Shown in pieces: positions 36,364 to 45,070 of a stretch of 64,000 nt of DNA. The stretch is from NCBI RefSeq assembly GCF_009833495.1, contig NZ_WUWG01000003.1:248001-312000 (forward strand), read 5' to 3'. Within the stretch, counting starts at the first letter, position 1. Every line of letters starts with the position of its first letter. The position numbers were made by a program, and so were the translations under genes. Under the pieces are notes generated by a model, which saw nothing but the letters and a program-made list of their open reading frames with translations, was not told where the DNA came from and searched no databases. The DNA is from Oceanomicrobium pacificus (GTDB lineage: Bacteria; Pseudomonadota; Alphaproteobacteria; Rhodobacterales; Rhodobacteraceae).

Positions 36364-37592
36364 GCGGCCTCCGGATCAAATTCGGCGAGCAGGCTGTCGG
36401 CATTGTCGAGCACCTTGCGGACGCCGCGCGCCGCCTGCCGGATGCGCTGTTCGTTCTCCACCAGACCGAGCCGCACGAACCCCTCGCCATATTCGCCGAA
36501 GCCGACGCCGGGGCTGACGGCCACACCGGCCTCTTTGAGCAGGATCTTGGAGAAGGCCATCGAGCCGACATTGTCGAACCGTTTGGGGATCGGCGCCCAT
36601 GCGAACATGGTCGCGGGCGGGGCGGGGATGTCCCAGCCCGCGCGGCCCATCGCATCCACGAGCGTGTCGCGCCGCGCACGGTAGGTGTTGCGGATCTCCG
36701 CGATACAGTCGTCCGGCCCGTTGAGCGCTGCAGCCGCCGCCACCTGCACCGGCGTGAAGGCACCGTAATCGAGATAGGATTTGATCCGGGTCAGCGCCCC
36801 GATCAGCCGCCTGTTGCCCACGGCAAAACCCATCCGCCAGCCCGGCATGGAATAGGTTTTCGAAAGCGAGGTGAATTCGACCGCGATATCCTTGGCGCCG
36901 TCGACCTGCAGGATCGAGGGCGGCGGATTGTCGTCGAAATAGATTTCCGCATAGGCAAGGTCGGACAGGACCCAGAGGTGATGCTTCTTCGCGAAGGCAA
37001 TAAGCTCGCGGTAGAAATCGAGATCGCAGACCTGTGCCGTCGGGTTCGAGGGGAAGGACACGACGACGGCCACCGGTTTCGGGACCGAATGGGCCATCGC
37101 GCGGTCGAGCCCGCGCATATATTCCTCGGGGTCGAAGCGCCCCTCATGGAGCGCGGGCAGGTGGCGCAGCGTGCCGCCCGCGATCATGAACCCGTAGGGA
37201 TGGATCGGATAGGACGGGTTGGGCACCAGCATCACGTCGCCCGGCGCGGTGATCGCCATGGCTAGGTTGGCAAGCCCTTCCTTCGAGCCCAGCGTCGCGA
37301 TCACCTCCGTCTCCGGGTCGAGATCGACGTCGAACCGGCGCTTGTAATAGCCCGCCTGTGCGCGGCGCAGTCCCGGAATGCCCTTGGATGAGGAATAGCG
37401 GTGCGTGCGCGGCTTGCGCACTGTCTCCACCAGCTTTTCAACGATATGCGGCGGCGTATCCATGTCCGGATTGCCCATGCCGAAATCGATGATGTCCATG
37501 CCGGCGGCGCGATATTCGGCCTTCAGCCGGTTCACCTCGGCAAAGACATAAGGTGGCAGGCGTTTGATCCTGTAGAATTCTTCTTCAGCCAT
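36360..37592 (-). CDS. alaC: AlaC-type alanine transaminase (class I aminotransferase)
   Basis: A 410-residue PLP enzyme very similar to E. coli AlaC: IKRLPPYVFAEV near the N-terminus, IDFGMGNPD, NPSYPIHPYGFMIAG, the PLP-contacting Asp211 and Tyr214 (SDLAYAEIYFD), Lys245 in TSLSKTYSMPGWR, and IKSYLDYGAFTPVQVAA. It makes alanine from pyruvate and glutamate; the LL-diaminopimelate aminotransferase branch is a close alternative. It lies upstream of the RraB-like gene and hom, a possible amino-acid operon. Confidence 0.9.
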   Translation of the reverse strand: MAEEEFYRIKRLPPYVFAEVNRLKAEYRAAGMDIIDFGMGNPDMDTPPHIVEKLVETVRKPRTHRYSSSKGIPGLRRAQAGYYKRRFDVDLDPETEVIATLGSKEGLANLAMAITAPGDVMLVPNPSYPIHPYGFMIAGGTLRHLPALHEGRFDPEEYMRGLDRAMAHSVPKPVAVVVSFPSNPTAQVCDLDFYRELIAFAKKHHLWVLSDLAYAEIYFDDNPPPSILQVDGAKDIAVEFTSLSKTYSMPGWRMGFAVGNRRLIGALTRIKSYLDYGAFTPVQVAAAAALNGPDDCIAEIRNTYRARRDTLVDAMGRAGWDIPAPPATMFAWAPIPKRFDNVGSMAFSKILLKEAGVAVSPGVGFGEYGEGFVRLGLVENEQRIRQAARGVRKVLDNADSLLAEFDPEAA

Positions 37593-37692
37593 GCGTGCGG
37601 CCCCGTTTCCCTCTTTGCTGCCTTATAGCAAGGGTGCGCTGAAAAAACAGAGGTCTTGGACGACCGGTCCGCGCGGCAAATTGGCCAAAGGC

Positions 37693-38049
37693 TCAGGGCA
37701 GGGGCAGGGCGGCCAGACGGGCGGCTTTCTCTTCGTCGCTGAGGCTCTGGTCCGACAGGATGGCCGCGCGCTGCTGTAGAATTGCGGCCCGGGCCGCAAG
37801 CGCCGCCTCTGCCGCCTGCCGCTCCTCTTCGGTGCCGGTGGCGGGTGCGGTGAAAATGCCGCGCGGTTCCAGCACCGGCCAGACCGACGGTGTGCCGGCG
37901 GCGACCGGACGGCTCGAATCGTAGTTGGGCAGTTCCGCCCCGATGCTGCACGCCCCGAGGCAGAGGCACAGCGCCATGCCGCAGCCGCGCCGGACCACAC
38001 GGCGGGTGGCTGTCCTGTGGCGGGCGGGGAACGGGAACTGGCGCGTCAT
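37693..38049 (-). CDS. Small lipoprotein, divergent from phaC
   Basis: A 118-residue protein with an Arg-rich N-region, a hydrophobic segment and a lipobox (CLGAC). The mature part has a Pro-rich stretch and an Ala-rich coiled helix (EEERQAAEAALAARAAILQQ). AAGAGG lies 5 bp before the ATG at 38049. It starts about 107 bp from the phaC start on the other strand. I do not recognise a family. In several relatives the place next to phaC holds a depolymerase gene, which is absent here. Confidence 0.6.
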   Translation of the reverse strand: MTRQFPFPARHRTATRRVVRRGCGMALCLCLGACSIGAELPNYDSSRPVAAGTPSVWPVLEPRGIFTAPATGTEEERQAAEAALAARAAILQQRAAILSDQSLSDEEKAARLAALPLP

Positions 38050-38155
38050 GCGGCCTCTTGCCGGAGGGGTCATTGAGGGCTTGGGAAATGCGGCCCTGCT
38101 CTGCCATAGTAAGACCGGTCACCGGACGGGAACAAGGCGAAAGGTCGGGCGAAGC

Positions 38156-39982
38156 ATGGGCGAGAAGGGGCAGAATCTGGAACAGGATTTCGAGGAGCTG
38201 ACGGAGGACAGTCAGGAATTCGCGCGCAACATGGCGCAAGCGGCGGAAACCTCGGCCCAGATCTGGCAGACCTTCCTCGAAGCGCAGGCTGCCGAGAAGC
38301 CCCAGACCCAGCCCGACCCGCTCAACACGATGCCGGCCTTTGCCGAACTGACACGCGCACTTTGGGACAATCCCGAGAAACTGGCCGAACGGACGCTTGA
38401 ATTCTGGACCGAGCAGAACCGTCTCTGGCAGCACAGTTTCCTCAAATGGCTGGGCGCGGAAGAAGAGGCCGAGGCCCCGAACCTGCCCGACATGGCAGCG
38501 CCGGGCAAACGTTTCTCCCACGAGCAATGGTCGCAAAACGCGCTCTTCGACTATATCAAACAGTCCTATCTGCTGACATCAGGCTGGATCCAGAACACCG
38601 TCCATTCGGTGGAGGATCTGAGCCCGCGCGACCGCAAGAAGGCGGAGTTCTACACCCGGCAATATGTCGAGGCGATGAACCCCGCCAATTTCTTCGCGCT
38701 CAACCCCGAAGTGCTGGAGACCACGGCGAAGGAGAAGGGCCAGAACCTCGTCCGTGGTTTGCAGATGATGTTGCAGGACATGCAGCGCGGGAAGGGCAAA
38801 CTCCTGATCCGGCAGACCGACATGGACGCGTTCGAGGTCGGCCGCGACATGGCGATAACGCCCGGTGCCGTGGTCTGGGAAAACGAGATCCTGCAGCTGA
38901 TCCAATATGCGCCCACGACGGACGAGGTCCGCTCGGTGCCGATCCTCTTCATCCCGCCCTGGATCAACAAGTTCTACATTCTCGACCTGAACCAGAAGAA
39001 GAGCATGGTCCGCTGGCTGGTGGAGCAGGGCTACACCGTCTTCATGATCTCCTGGGTCAATCCTGACCGCGCGCAGAAGGACGAAACTTGGGACAGCTAC
39101 CTGACGAAGGGCGCGCTGGCCGCGATCGACAAGGTGCTGGAAGAAACCGGGCAGAAAAAGCTGCATCTGGCCTCCTACTGTATCGGCGGGACGCTGACGG
39201 GCACGCTAATGGCCTGGCTCGGCAAGCAGGGCGACAAGCGGATCGCCTCCTCCACCTTCTTTACCGCGCAGCTCGATTTCGAGGATGCAGGCGAGTTGCA
39301 GGTCTTCGTCGACGACCGGACGATCGACCTTGTGGACGAGCAGATGGAGGAGGGCTACCTGCCCGCCGAGACCATGGCGAGCGCCTTCAACATGCTGCGG
39401 TCCAACGATCTGATCTGGTCCTATGTCGTGAACAATTACATGCTCGGCAAGGACCCGTTCCCCTTCGATCTGCTCTACTGGAATGCCGACAGCACGGCCA
39501 TGCCGGCCAAGGTGCACCATTTCTATCTGGAACGGTTCTACCGCGACAATGCGCTGGTGAAGGGCGGGCTTTCGGTGCTCGACACGCCGATCACGCTCGC
39601 CGACATCAAGGGGCCGGTCTATCACGTCGCCACGCGGGAGGATCATATCGCGCCCGCGGCATCGGTCTATCGCGGCGCGCGGATGATGAAGAACGCCAAG
39701 CTGCGTTTCATCCTGTCGGGGTCGGGCCATATTGCCGGTGTGGTCAACCCTGTCGCGGCGCAGAAATACCAGTATTGGACCAATGACGATATGGACCAGC
39801 CGACGCTCGAGGATTGGTTCGACGGCGCGACGGAAACCCAGGGCAGCTGGTGGCCGGACTGGGACCGCTGGCTGACGCGGCGGTCCGGCAAATGGGTGCC
39901 CGCCCGCGCGCCCGGCGCGACACTCGGCCAGATCGAGCCTGCGCCCGGCCGCTACGTCAAACTGCGTTTCGACCAGCGCTGA
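38156..39982 (+). CDS. phaC: Class I polyhydroxyalkanoate synthase
   Basis: A 608-residue enzyme that polymerises 3-hydroxyacyl-CoA into storage granules. The N-terminal domain (PWINKFYILDLNQKKSMVRW, about 275-300) precedes the alpha/beta-hydrolase core. The catalytic triad is Cys342 in SYCIGG, Asp496 in REDHIAP and His525 in SGHIAG. The lipase-like box has Ser340 where the consensus has Gly (G-x-C-x-G). The length fits class I. The ATG at 38156 is preferred over a longer open frame that enters the divergent gene. No phasin or PhaR gene is adjacent. Confidence 0.94.
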   Translation: MGEKGQNLEQDFEELTEDSQEFARNMAQAAETSAQIWQTFLEAQAAEKPQTQPDPLNTMPAFAELTRALWDNPEKLAERTLEFWTEQNRLWQHSFLKWLGAEEEAEAPNLPDMAAPGKRFSHEQWSQNALFDYIKQSYLLTSGWIQNTVHSVEDLSPRDRKKAEFYTRQYVEAMNPANFFALNPEVLETTAKEKGQNLVRGLQMMLQDMQRGKGKLLIRQTDMDAFEVGRDMAITPGAVVWENEILQLIQYAPTTDEVRSVPILFIPPWINKFYILDLNQKKSMVRWLVEQGYTVFMISWVNPDRAQKDETWDSYLTKGALAAIDKVLEETGQKKLHLASYCIGGTLTGTLMAWLGKQGDKRIASSTFFTAQLDFEDAGELQVFVDDRTIDLVDEQMEEGYLPAETMASAFNMLRSNDLIWSYVVNNYMLGKDPFPFDLLYWNADSTAMPAKVHHFYLERFYRDNALVKGGLSVLDTPITLADIKGPVYHVATREDHIAPAASVYRGARMMKNAKLRFILSGSGHIAGVVNPVAAQKYQYWTNDDMDQPTLEDWFDGATETQGSWWPDWDRWLTRRSGKWVPARAPGATLGQIEPAPGRYVKLRFDQR

Positions 39983-39998
39983 CGGGCTGGCCGCTCGG

Positions 39999-41084
39999 TC
40001 AGCGGATGCTGGTAATGACCGTGCCGCCCCAGAAAAGCACGAAGGCCGCGGGAAAGACGAACCGGCAGACATAGTCGATGCGCTGGGCCTGCGCCTCGCG
40101 CCCGCGCCGCGCGAGCGTGCCGGTGTAGAGCGCCTCCAGCAGGGCCGCGAAGACGAGCAGCGTCGCTCCGAAGAGCATCCAGTCGAGCGTCGTGAAATAG
40201 TTGAGCCGCGGCAGGATGGAACTCGTCGTCAGCTGGAATGCGATCAGCGTCAGCATGGATGTCGCGGCGAAGCCGATCTGCGCCTCGAATTTCTGCGGCG
40301 GAATCCAGAAGACGGTCCAGCTCATCGCCACGATCAGCGTCAGCGGCGTGATGATCTTGAAAAGGAAAAAGCCGTAATAGCGCGCCGCATCGATGGTGAC
40401 CGCAGCGATGCTGCGCTCTTCCTGCAGGGTGCTCAACATGCTGTTCGCGGCGCTGATCGTGACACCGCGGATGTCCCAATCCTCGATGTTGAGCGTGTCG
40501 GCGAGCCGCGCGCCGTCCACCATGGGGACGAACTGGAATTCATCCACGCCGAGGGACGGGGAGGCGAACTCCATCGTGATCTGCTGCCGGTCGAACGGAA
40601 ACTTGTGCAGGTCATGGTAGGAGGAAATCGTGCCGGTCAGCCGCTGCAGGTAGGTGACACGACCGCCCTCGGCCACGCTCACCTGATTGCGCGCCTGCGT
40701 GTAGGTTGCCCTCAGGTTGGAACTGTTGAGCAGGTTGGCTGGCGGGAACCAGACCTGCGTGATCGGAAAGCGGCAGCCCCCAAAATCTGCCAGCCGCTTA
40801 TCGGTCCATTCCAGCACCATCAGGAAATCGCCCTCGATCTGCTGGTTCACATCGTCGATGCCGAGCACGTCGGCGACGATCATGCCGATCTCGACGTCCG
40901 TCGGGCCATCACCGGCGCCGGGGCGCACATTCGTGTCGAACGCGGGCAGGGCGCAGGCCTGAACAGGTGCGGGTGTAGCTTGTGCTATCGCGGACCCCGA
41001 CCAGAGCGGCAGCAGGGCCATAACCAATAGCAGGCGCAGAAGGGGCGCCAGAGGGCCGGATGCGGGGCGGGTGGTCCGGTTCAT
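39999..41084 (-). CDS. Prokaryotic pentameric ligand-gated ion channel (Cys-loop superfamily, GLIC/ELIC-like)
   Basis: A 361-residue protein with a signal peptide (about 1-35), an extracellular beta-sandwich domain (about 40-235) with the superfamily motif FPFDRQ (162-167) after a loop lacking the flanking Cys pair, and four membrane helices: M1 about 238-262, pore-lining M2 about 268-290, M3 about 298-322, M4 about 341-359. The only extracellular Cys residues are at 44 and 104. A GGAGAG site fixes the ATG at 41084, since the open frame runs far upstream. It is convergent with phaC and divergent from a TetR gene. Ligand and ion selectivity cannot be read from sequence. Confidence 0.88.
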   Translation of the reverse strand: MNRTTRPASGPLAPLLRLLLVMALLPLWSGSAIAQATPAPVQACALPAFDTNVRPGAGDGPTDVEIGMIVADVLGIDDVNQQIEGDFLMVLEWTDKRLADFGGCRFPITQVWFPPANLLNSSNLRATYTQARNQVSVAEGGRVTYLQRLTGTISSYHDLHKFPFDRQQITMEFASPSLGVDEFQFVPMVDGARLADTLNIEDWDIRGVTISAANSMLSTLQEERSIAAVTIDAARYYGFFLFKIITPLTLIVAMSWTVFWIPPQKFEAQIGFAATSMLTLIAFQLTTSSILPRLNYFTTLDWMLFGATLLVFAALLEALYTGTLARRGREAQAQRIDYVCRFVFPAAFVLFWGGTVITSIR

Positions 41085-41167
41085 GCACTGCTCTCCTCGT
41101 TGGTCGCGCCAGATTTGCCGAGCGGCGCCGGTCTGGCAAGCCCTCTCGGCAAGCACCCACTGGCATT

Positions 41168-41181
41168 TGAACGGTCGTTCA
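41168..41181. promoter_or_regulatory. Palindromic operator TGAACG-GT-CGTTCA
   Basis: A perfect 6-bp inverted repeat with a 2-bp centre, 27 bp upstream of the tetR start and 87 bp upstream of the ion-channel start. Size and position are typical of a TetR-family autoregulatory operator, so the divergent channel gene may share the control. Confidence 0.65.
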
Positions 41182-41207
41182 GTTACCGTCGCCGCGAGAG
41201 GGGCATC

Positions 41208-41801
41208 ATGGCGCGCAAAACCGGATCGAACGGGGAAAAAACGGCACGGGACCTGCGGCGGGCGGCCACCAGCCTGTTCGCCCGGCATGGCTATGCGGCC
41301 GTGTCGATGCGCCAGATCGCGCAGGCCATCGGCGTGCAGGCGGGGGCGCTCTATCTCTATACGCCCGACAAGCAGAGCCTGCTGGCCGATCTGATGGCCA
41401 CGCATATGACGGAGCTTCTCGACGCGTGGCAGGCGGAGGCAGATGCAGGGGCCGCGCCCGAGGACCGGCTGGAACAGTTCGTGCGCTTCCATATCGGCTT
41501 CCACGCCGGCCGGCCGGACGAGGTGTTCATTGCCTATATGGAGCTGCGCAATCTGGAGCCTGACAATCTGGCGCTCCTGCAGAAGCAGCGCCGCGCCTAT
41601 GAGGATGTGCTGGAGGATATCCTGAAATCCGGTGTGGCCGCGGGCCGGTTCGACATTCCTGATACACGTCTGGCCACCATGGCGCTCATCGCCATGCTGA
41701 CCGGCGTCACCACATGGTTCCGCTCCGGCGGGCGGCTGACGCTGGAGGAGATCGAGGAAACCTATCTGTCCATGGTGCGCGGCGCGGTGGGCCTGACATG
41801 A
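41208..41801 (+). CDS. TetR-family transcriptional regulator
   Basis: A 197-residue repressor with an N-terminal helix-turn-helix (about 12-58; ATSLFARHGYAAVSMRQIAQAIGVQAGALYLY) and a helical ligand domain. GAGAGGGG lies before the ATG at 41208; an earlier frame is open but lies across the operator. It overlaps the downstream GST gene by 4 bp and faces the ion-channel gene. The likely operator is the palindrome at 41168. Confidence 0.9.
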   Translation: MARKTGSNGEKTARDLRRAATSLFARHGYAAVSMRQIAQAIGVQAGALYLYTPDKQSLLADLMATHMTELLDAWQAEADAGAAPEDRLEQFVRFHIGFHAGRPDEVFIAYMELRNLEPDNLALLQKQRRAYEDVLEDILKSGVAAGRFDIPDTRLATMALIAMLTGVTTWFRSGGRLTLEEIEETYLSMVRGAVGLT

Positions 41802-42448
41802 AGCGCCTGCTGCACCACGTGCCGCACAGCCGGTCGCTGCGCAGCCTCTGGCTGCTCCGGGAACTCGACCTGCCGCACGAGGTTCGGCTTCACAGGTTCG
41901 GATCGGCCCTGCAGGACCCCGACTATCTGGCCCGCCATCCGCTTGGCCGCGTGCCCTGCTATGAGGAAGGGGGCCTGACTCTCTACGAATCCGGGGCCAT
42001 CGCCGAACATCTGTGCGAATCCGTGCCTGACACGCCGCTCTGGCGCCCTCCCGGCGATGCGGAGCGGGCCGCGTGGCTGCAATGGCTCCACTATGCGGAA
42101 ACGATCGCGGTGCACGCGGCCTATCTGACCCAGTCGCATCTTGTCCTGCGCCCGCCGGAGGCGCGTTCGCCGGTGCAGATGAAGCTGGAAACACGGCGGC
42201 TGGCCCGGGCGCTCGGTGTTGTGGCCGACCAACTGGCCGCCCGCGACCACCTGCTCGGGACGTTTACTGCGGTGGATATTGCGGTCGGCTACTCGGTCTG
42301 GGTGTCGGGCCATTTCGTCGAACTGGGCGACATGCCGGCACTGATGGCCTATCTCGAGCGGCTCCGCGCCCGTCCCGCGGCGGACGGGGTATTCGGCGCG
42401 CCTGAGGGGTACGGCATCTACATGCAGCCCTTCTACCCGCTCGACTGA
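41798..42448 (+). CDS. Glutathione S-transferase family protein
   Basis: A 216-residue GST with a thioredoxin-like N domain (HHVPHSRSLRSLWLLRELDLPHEV; cis-Pro in GRVPCYEEGG; ESGAIAEHLCE glutathione-binding loop) and an all-helical C domain (ADQLAARDHLLGTFTAVDIAVG). Ser in HSRS is the likely activating residue. It is co-translated with the TetR gene (ATGA overlap), so it is probably induced by the ligand of that repressor. Its end overlaps the convergent HAD gene by 16 bp. Confidence 0.88.
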   Translation: MKRLLHHVPHSRSLRSLWLLRELDLPHEVRLHRFGSALQDPDYLARHPLGRVPCYEEGGLTLYESGAIAEHLCESVPDTPLWRPPGDAERAAWLQWLHYAETIAVHAAYLTQSHLVLRPPEARSPVQMKLETRRLARALGVVADQLAARDHLLGTFTAVDIAVGYSVWVSGHFVELGDMPALMAYLERLRARPAADGVFGAPEGYGIYMQPFYPLD

Positions 42449-43221
42449 TCGGGCACGCCGACAATCGTGCGCAGTGTGTCCACGCCGACCAGCGGGGCCT
42501 TCAGGTCGAGACCGCGGATGACCCTGTAGGGCGCATCCCGCTGGCCAAGATCGCTCAGAACCATGCGGGACGTGCCGAACTTGTCCGATGAACTGTAGAT
42601 CCCGGGCGTGGCCAGCACCGGCATGCCGAGTTCCACCGACACATCCGCGCTGCGGTCCGAATCCTCGATCGCGACGAGCGAGCCTGCCTGTTCGCCCAAG
42701 CGCGCGAGCAGGTCGACCCGGGCGTTGCGCGCGCCTTCTCTCATGTGCAGGCCGCCAGCCTCGAACACATGCCAGGCCGTGAAGGCCTTTTCCGGCGGGC
42801 GGCCGGTCAGCTTCCGGATCAACTGGTCGAAATCCGATTCCGTGCCCTGCATGATGGCGCCCGATTTCAGCCCGGCGCGGTCACTTTCCTCCAGCAGGCG
42901 CAGCACGCCGGGTCGGGGTGTGGCTCGACCGGCTGCGATGGACCGGCTGAAATGCTGCTGCTTGATCCGGTAGATCGTCTCATAGAGGCCGCCCACATCG
43001 AAGGCGGTGGCGAAATCGGGATGGCGGCGCAGCATGAAATCCATGATCCGGCCCGGCCCGTCCGGCAGGTCGAGCACACCGGCATACATGGCGCGGGTCC
43101 AGATCCAGTTCAGGCCCAGATCCTCGAATGCGTGATTGTAGGCCTGACGGTGCAGGTCGGCCATGTCGGCGAACGCATCTTCGATATTGAAAACGAGTCC
43201 GGTCAGATCCACCGGCATCAT
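42433..43221 (-). CDS. CbbY-like HAD-fold protein with degenerate active site
   Basis: A 262-residue protein aligning with CbbY-type HAD phosphatases through DLHRQAYNHAFEDLGLNWIW. Motif I, normally DxDGT, reads FNIEDAF: the nucleophile Asp is Asn12 and the acid Asp is Glu14. Motif IV-like EDSDRS remains, and the motif II region has an altered TES. As written it should not form the aspartyl-phosphate, so a binding or regulatory role is likelier. The codons (AAT, GAA) are plain, with no sign of frameshift. It is a monocistronic minus-strand gene between GST and glyA. Confidence 0.75.
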   Translation of the reverse strand: MMPVDLTGLVFNIEDAFADMADLHRQAYNHAFEDLGLNWIWTRAMYAGVLDLPDGPGRIMDFMLRRHPDFATAFDVGGLYETIYRIKQQHFSRSIAAGRATPRPGVLRLLEESDRAGLKSGAIMQGTESDFDQLIRKLTGRPPEKAFTAWHVFEAGGLHMREGARNARVDLLARLGEQAGSLVAIEDSDRSADVSVELGMPVLATPGIYSSSDKFGTSRMVLSDLGQRDAPYRVIRGLDLKAPLVGVDTLRTIVGVPDQSSG

Positions 43222-43341
43222 TCCTTGTTCGGGCCCCGCGCGCCAACCGAACCCTGATCTTTGAACGCGTCTGATTTACAAATGGTTACGCCAACAGGTG
43301 CAGGCATCGGCTCAATTTGCGTTAACCTTGCCCGAACGGAT

Positions 43342-43367
43342 CAGGCCGCCCCGTCCGGAGCGGCCTG
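43342..43367 (-). terminator. Hairpin downstream of glyA
   Basis: CAGGCCGC and GCGGCCTG form an 8-bp GC stem with a 10-nt loop 38 bp beyond the glyA stop. There is no T run, so it may be a weak or Rho-assisted terminator or an mRNA 3-end stabiliser. Confidence 0.4.
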
Positions 43368-43404
43368 CACGAGAATTCATCTGTCCGGGCTGACGGCCCG
43401 CGGA

Positions 43405-44700
43405 TCACAGATCGGGATAGATCGGGAAGCGGGCGCAGAGCGCGGCCACATCCGCCTTCACGGCGGCTTCGACCTCGCCATTGGCGTCCGAACCGTTGGC
43501 GGCAAGACCATCCACGACCCGCACGATCATCCGGCCGATCTCTGCAAACTCGTCCGCGCCGAAGCCGCGCGTGGTGCCCGCCGGCGTTCCGAGCCGGATG
43601 CCCGAAGTCACCATCGGCTTTTCGGGATCGAACGGAATGCCGTTCTTGTTGCAGGTGATATGCGCACGGCCGAGCGCCACTTCCGTCTCGTTGCCTTTCA
43701 CACCCTTGGGGCGCAGGTCGACGAGCATCACATGCGTGTCGGTCCCGCCGGTGACGATATCGAGCCCACCCGACATCAGCGTGTCTGCCAGCACCTTGGC
43801 ATTGGCAACGACCTGCTCCTGATAGGCGCGGAATTCGGGGCGCAGGGCCTCGCCGAAGGCCACGGCCTTGGCGGCGATCACATGCATGAGCGGGCCACCC
43901 TGAATGCCGGGGAAGATGGCCGAATTGACCTTTTTGGCGATCGCCTCGTCATTGGTCAGGATCATCCCGCCGCGCGGGCCGCGCAGCGTCTTGTGCGTGG
44001 TCGTCGTGGCGACATGGGCATGCGGGAAGGGCGACGGGTGGACGCCGGCCGCCACAAGACCCGCGAAATGGGCCATATCGACCATCAGGTAGGCACCGAC
44101 ACTGTCGGCAATCTCGCGGAACCGCGCGAAGTCGATCTGGCGCGGAATGGCCGAGCCGCCTGCGATGATAAGCTTCGGCTGGTGTTCCTTGGCCAGGTCT
44201 GCCACCTGATCGTAGTCGATCAGATTGTCCTGTTTGCGCACGCCATATTGCACCGCGTTGAACCATTTGCCCGACTGGTTCGGGGCGGCGCCGTGGGTCA
44301 GGTGCCCGCCGGAGGCGAGGTTCATGCCGAGGATCGTGTCGCCCGGCTTGATGAGTGCCGTGAAGACCCCCTGGTTGGCCTGCGAGCCGGAATTGGGCTG
44401 CACATTGGCGAAGTCGCACCCGAAAAGTGCCTTGGCGCGGTCGATGGCGAGCGTCTCGGCCACGTCAACATACTGGCAGCCGCCATAGTAGCGCCGGCCC
44501 GGATAGCCTTCGGCATATTTGTTGGTCAGGACCGTGCCCTGCGCTTCCATCACGGCGCGGGAGACGATGTTTTCCGATGCGATCAGTTCGATCTCGTCGC
44601 GCTGGCGGCCGAGCTCGTCGGTCACGGCGGCGAACAGTTCTGGGTCGCGGCTGTCGAGCTGTTCGGTGAAAAAGCCGGAATCGCGGATGGTGGCGTCCAT
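43405..44700 (-). CDS. glyA: Serine hydroxymethyltransferase
   Basis: A 431-residue PLP enzyme interconverting serine and glycine with tetrahydrofolate. The PLP Lys lies in [14 protein letters not shown], the substrate-binding [13 protein letters not shown] and [15 protein letters not shown] blocks are present, and the C-terminal [13 protein letters not shown] is typical. GAGGAG precedes the ATG. A perfect palindrome lies 52 bp upstream. Length is normal. Confidence 0.97.
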   Translation of the reverse strand: MDATIRDSGFFTEQLDSRDPELFAAVTDELGRQRDEIELIASENIVSRAVMEAQGTVLTNKYAEGYPGRRYYGGCQYVDVAETLAIDRAKALFGCDFANVQPNSGSQANQGVFTALIKPGDTILGMNLASGGHLTHGAAPNQSGKWFNAVQYGVRKQDNLIDYDQVADLAKEHQPKLIIAGGSAIPRQIDFARFREIADSVGAYLMVDMAHFAGLVAAGVHPSPFPHAHVATTTTHKTLRGPRGGMILTNDEAIAKKVNSAIFPGIQGGPLMHVIAAKAVAFGEALRPEFRAYQEQVVANAKVLADTLMSGGLDIVTGGTDTHVMLVDLRPKGVKGNETEVALGRAHITCNKNGIPFDPEKPMVTSGIRLGTPAGTTRGFGADEFAEIGRMIVRVVDGLAANGSDANGEVEAAVKADVAALCARFPIYPDL

Positions 44701-44751
44701 TCAAGGTCTCCTCAGGTGGCCCGTCTGCAGTTGCGGCCTTTCTATCGCGCT

Positions 44752-44769
44752 TGTTTCCTATAGGAAACA
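44752..44769. promoter_or_regulatory. Perfect 18-bp palindrome upstream of glyA
   Basis: TGTTTCCTATAGGAAACA, a gapless palindrome centred about 60 bp before the glyA start, in the expected promoter zone. It is very likely the binding site of a dimeric repressor or activator, but I cannot name the regulator with confidence. Confidence 0.6.
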
Positions 44770-45070
44770 TAAAAGCGCGCGGCGGTGAGAGGCGGTGCCA
44801 TGCAGAATTCTGCGCTTCTCTTAGCCCTGCCGTGACAGGTGAAAAAGGGTGAAATCGGCGCGTTTGCGCATTGCCGCGCGGATTTCGGCGCGCGCAGGGT
44901 GCGGAAAGCGGCCGTCGGTTTCCGACAGGAAACCCCGTGCGCGCCGGCGGTTCCGGTTCCGACGGCAGGCGGTCATGCGCAAATCCGCCGCAGCGCCAAG
45001 GGGATAGGCGCTTGAGTTGCGCGCCCGAAGCGGCGAAACTGCCGCAGCGCAGCAACGAAGGGCGACACGA
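44770..45070. other. Region between the glyA palindrome and nadK
   Basis: About 300 bp without a firm gene. The best candidate is a minus-strand frame at 44821-44976 (51 codons, ATG start) encoding a highly basic peptide with the segment RAEIRAAMRKR, which faintly recalls short DUF1127-like proteins, but its ribosome site is poor. The remainder must carry the nadK promoter. No repeats beyond short GC-rich stems are seen. Confidence 0.35.

Noticed and set aside
44821-44976. A 51-codon minus-strand frame as a small DUF1127-like gene
   Set aside because: The resemblance is limited to a few residues and there is no good ribosome site; described only as part of the intergenic entry.
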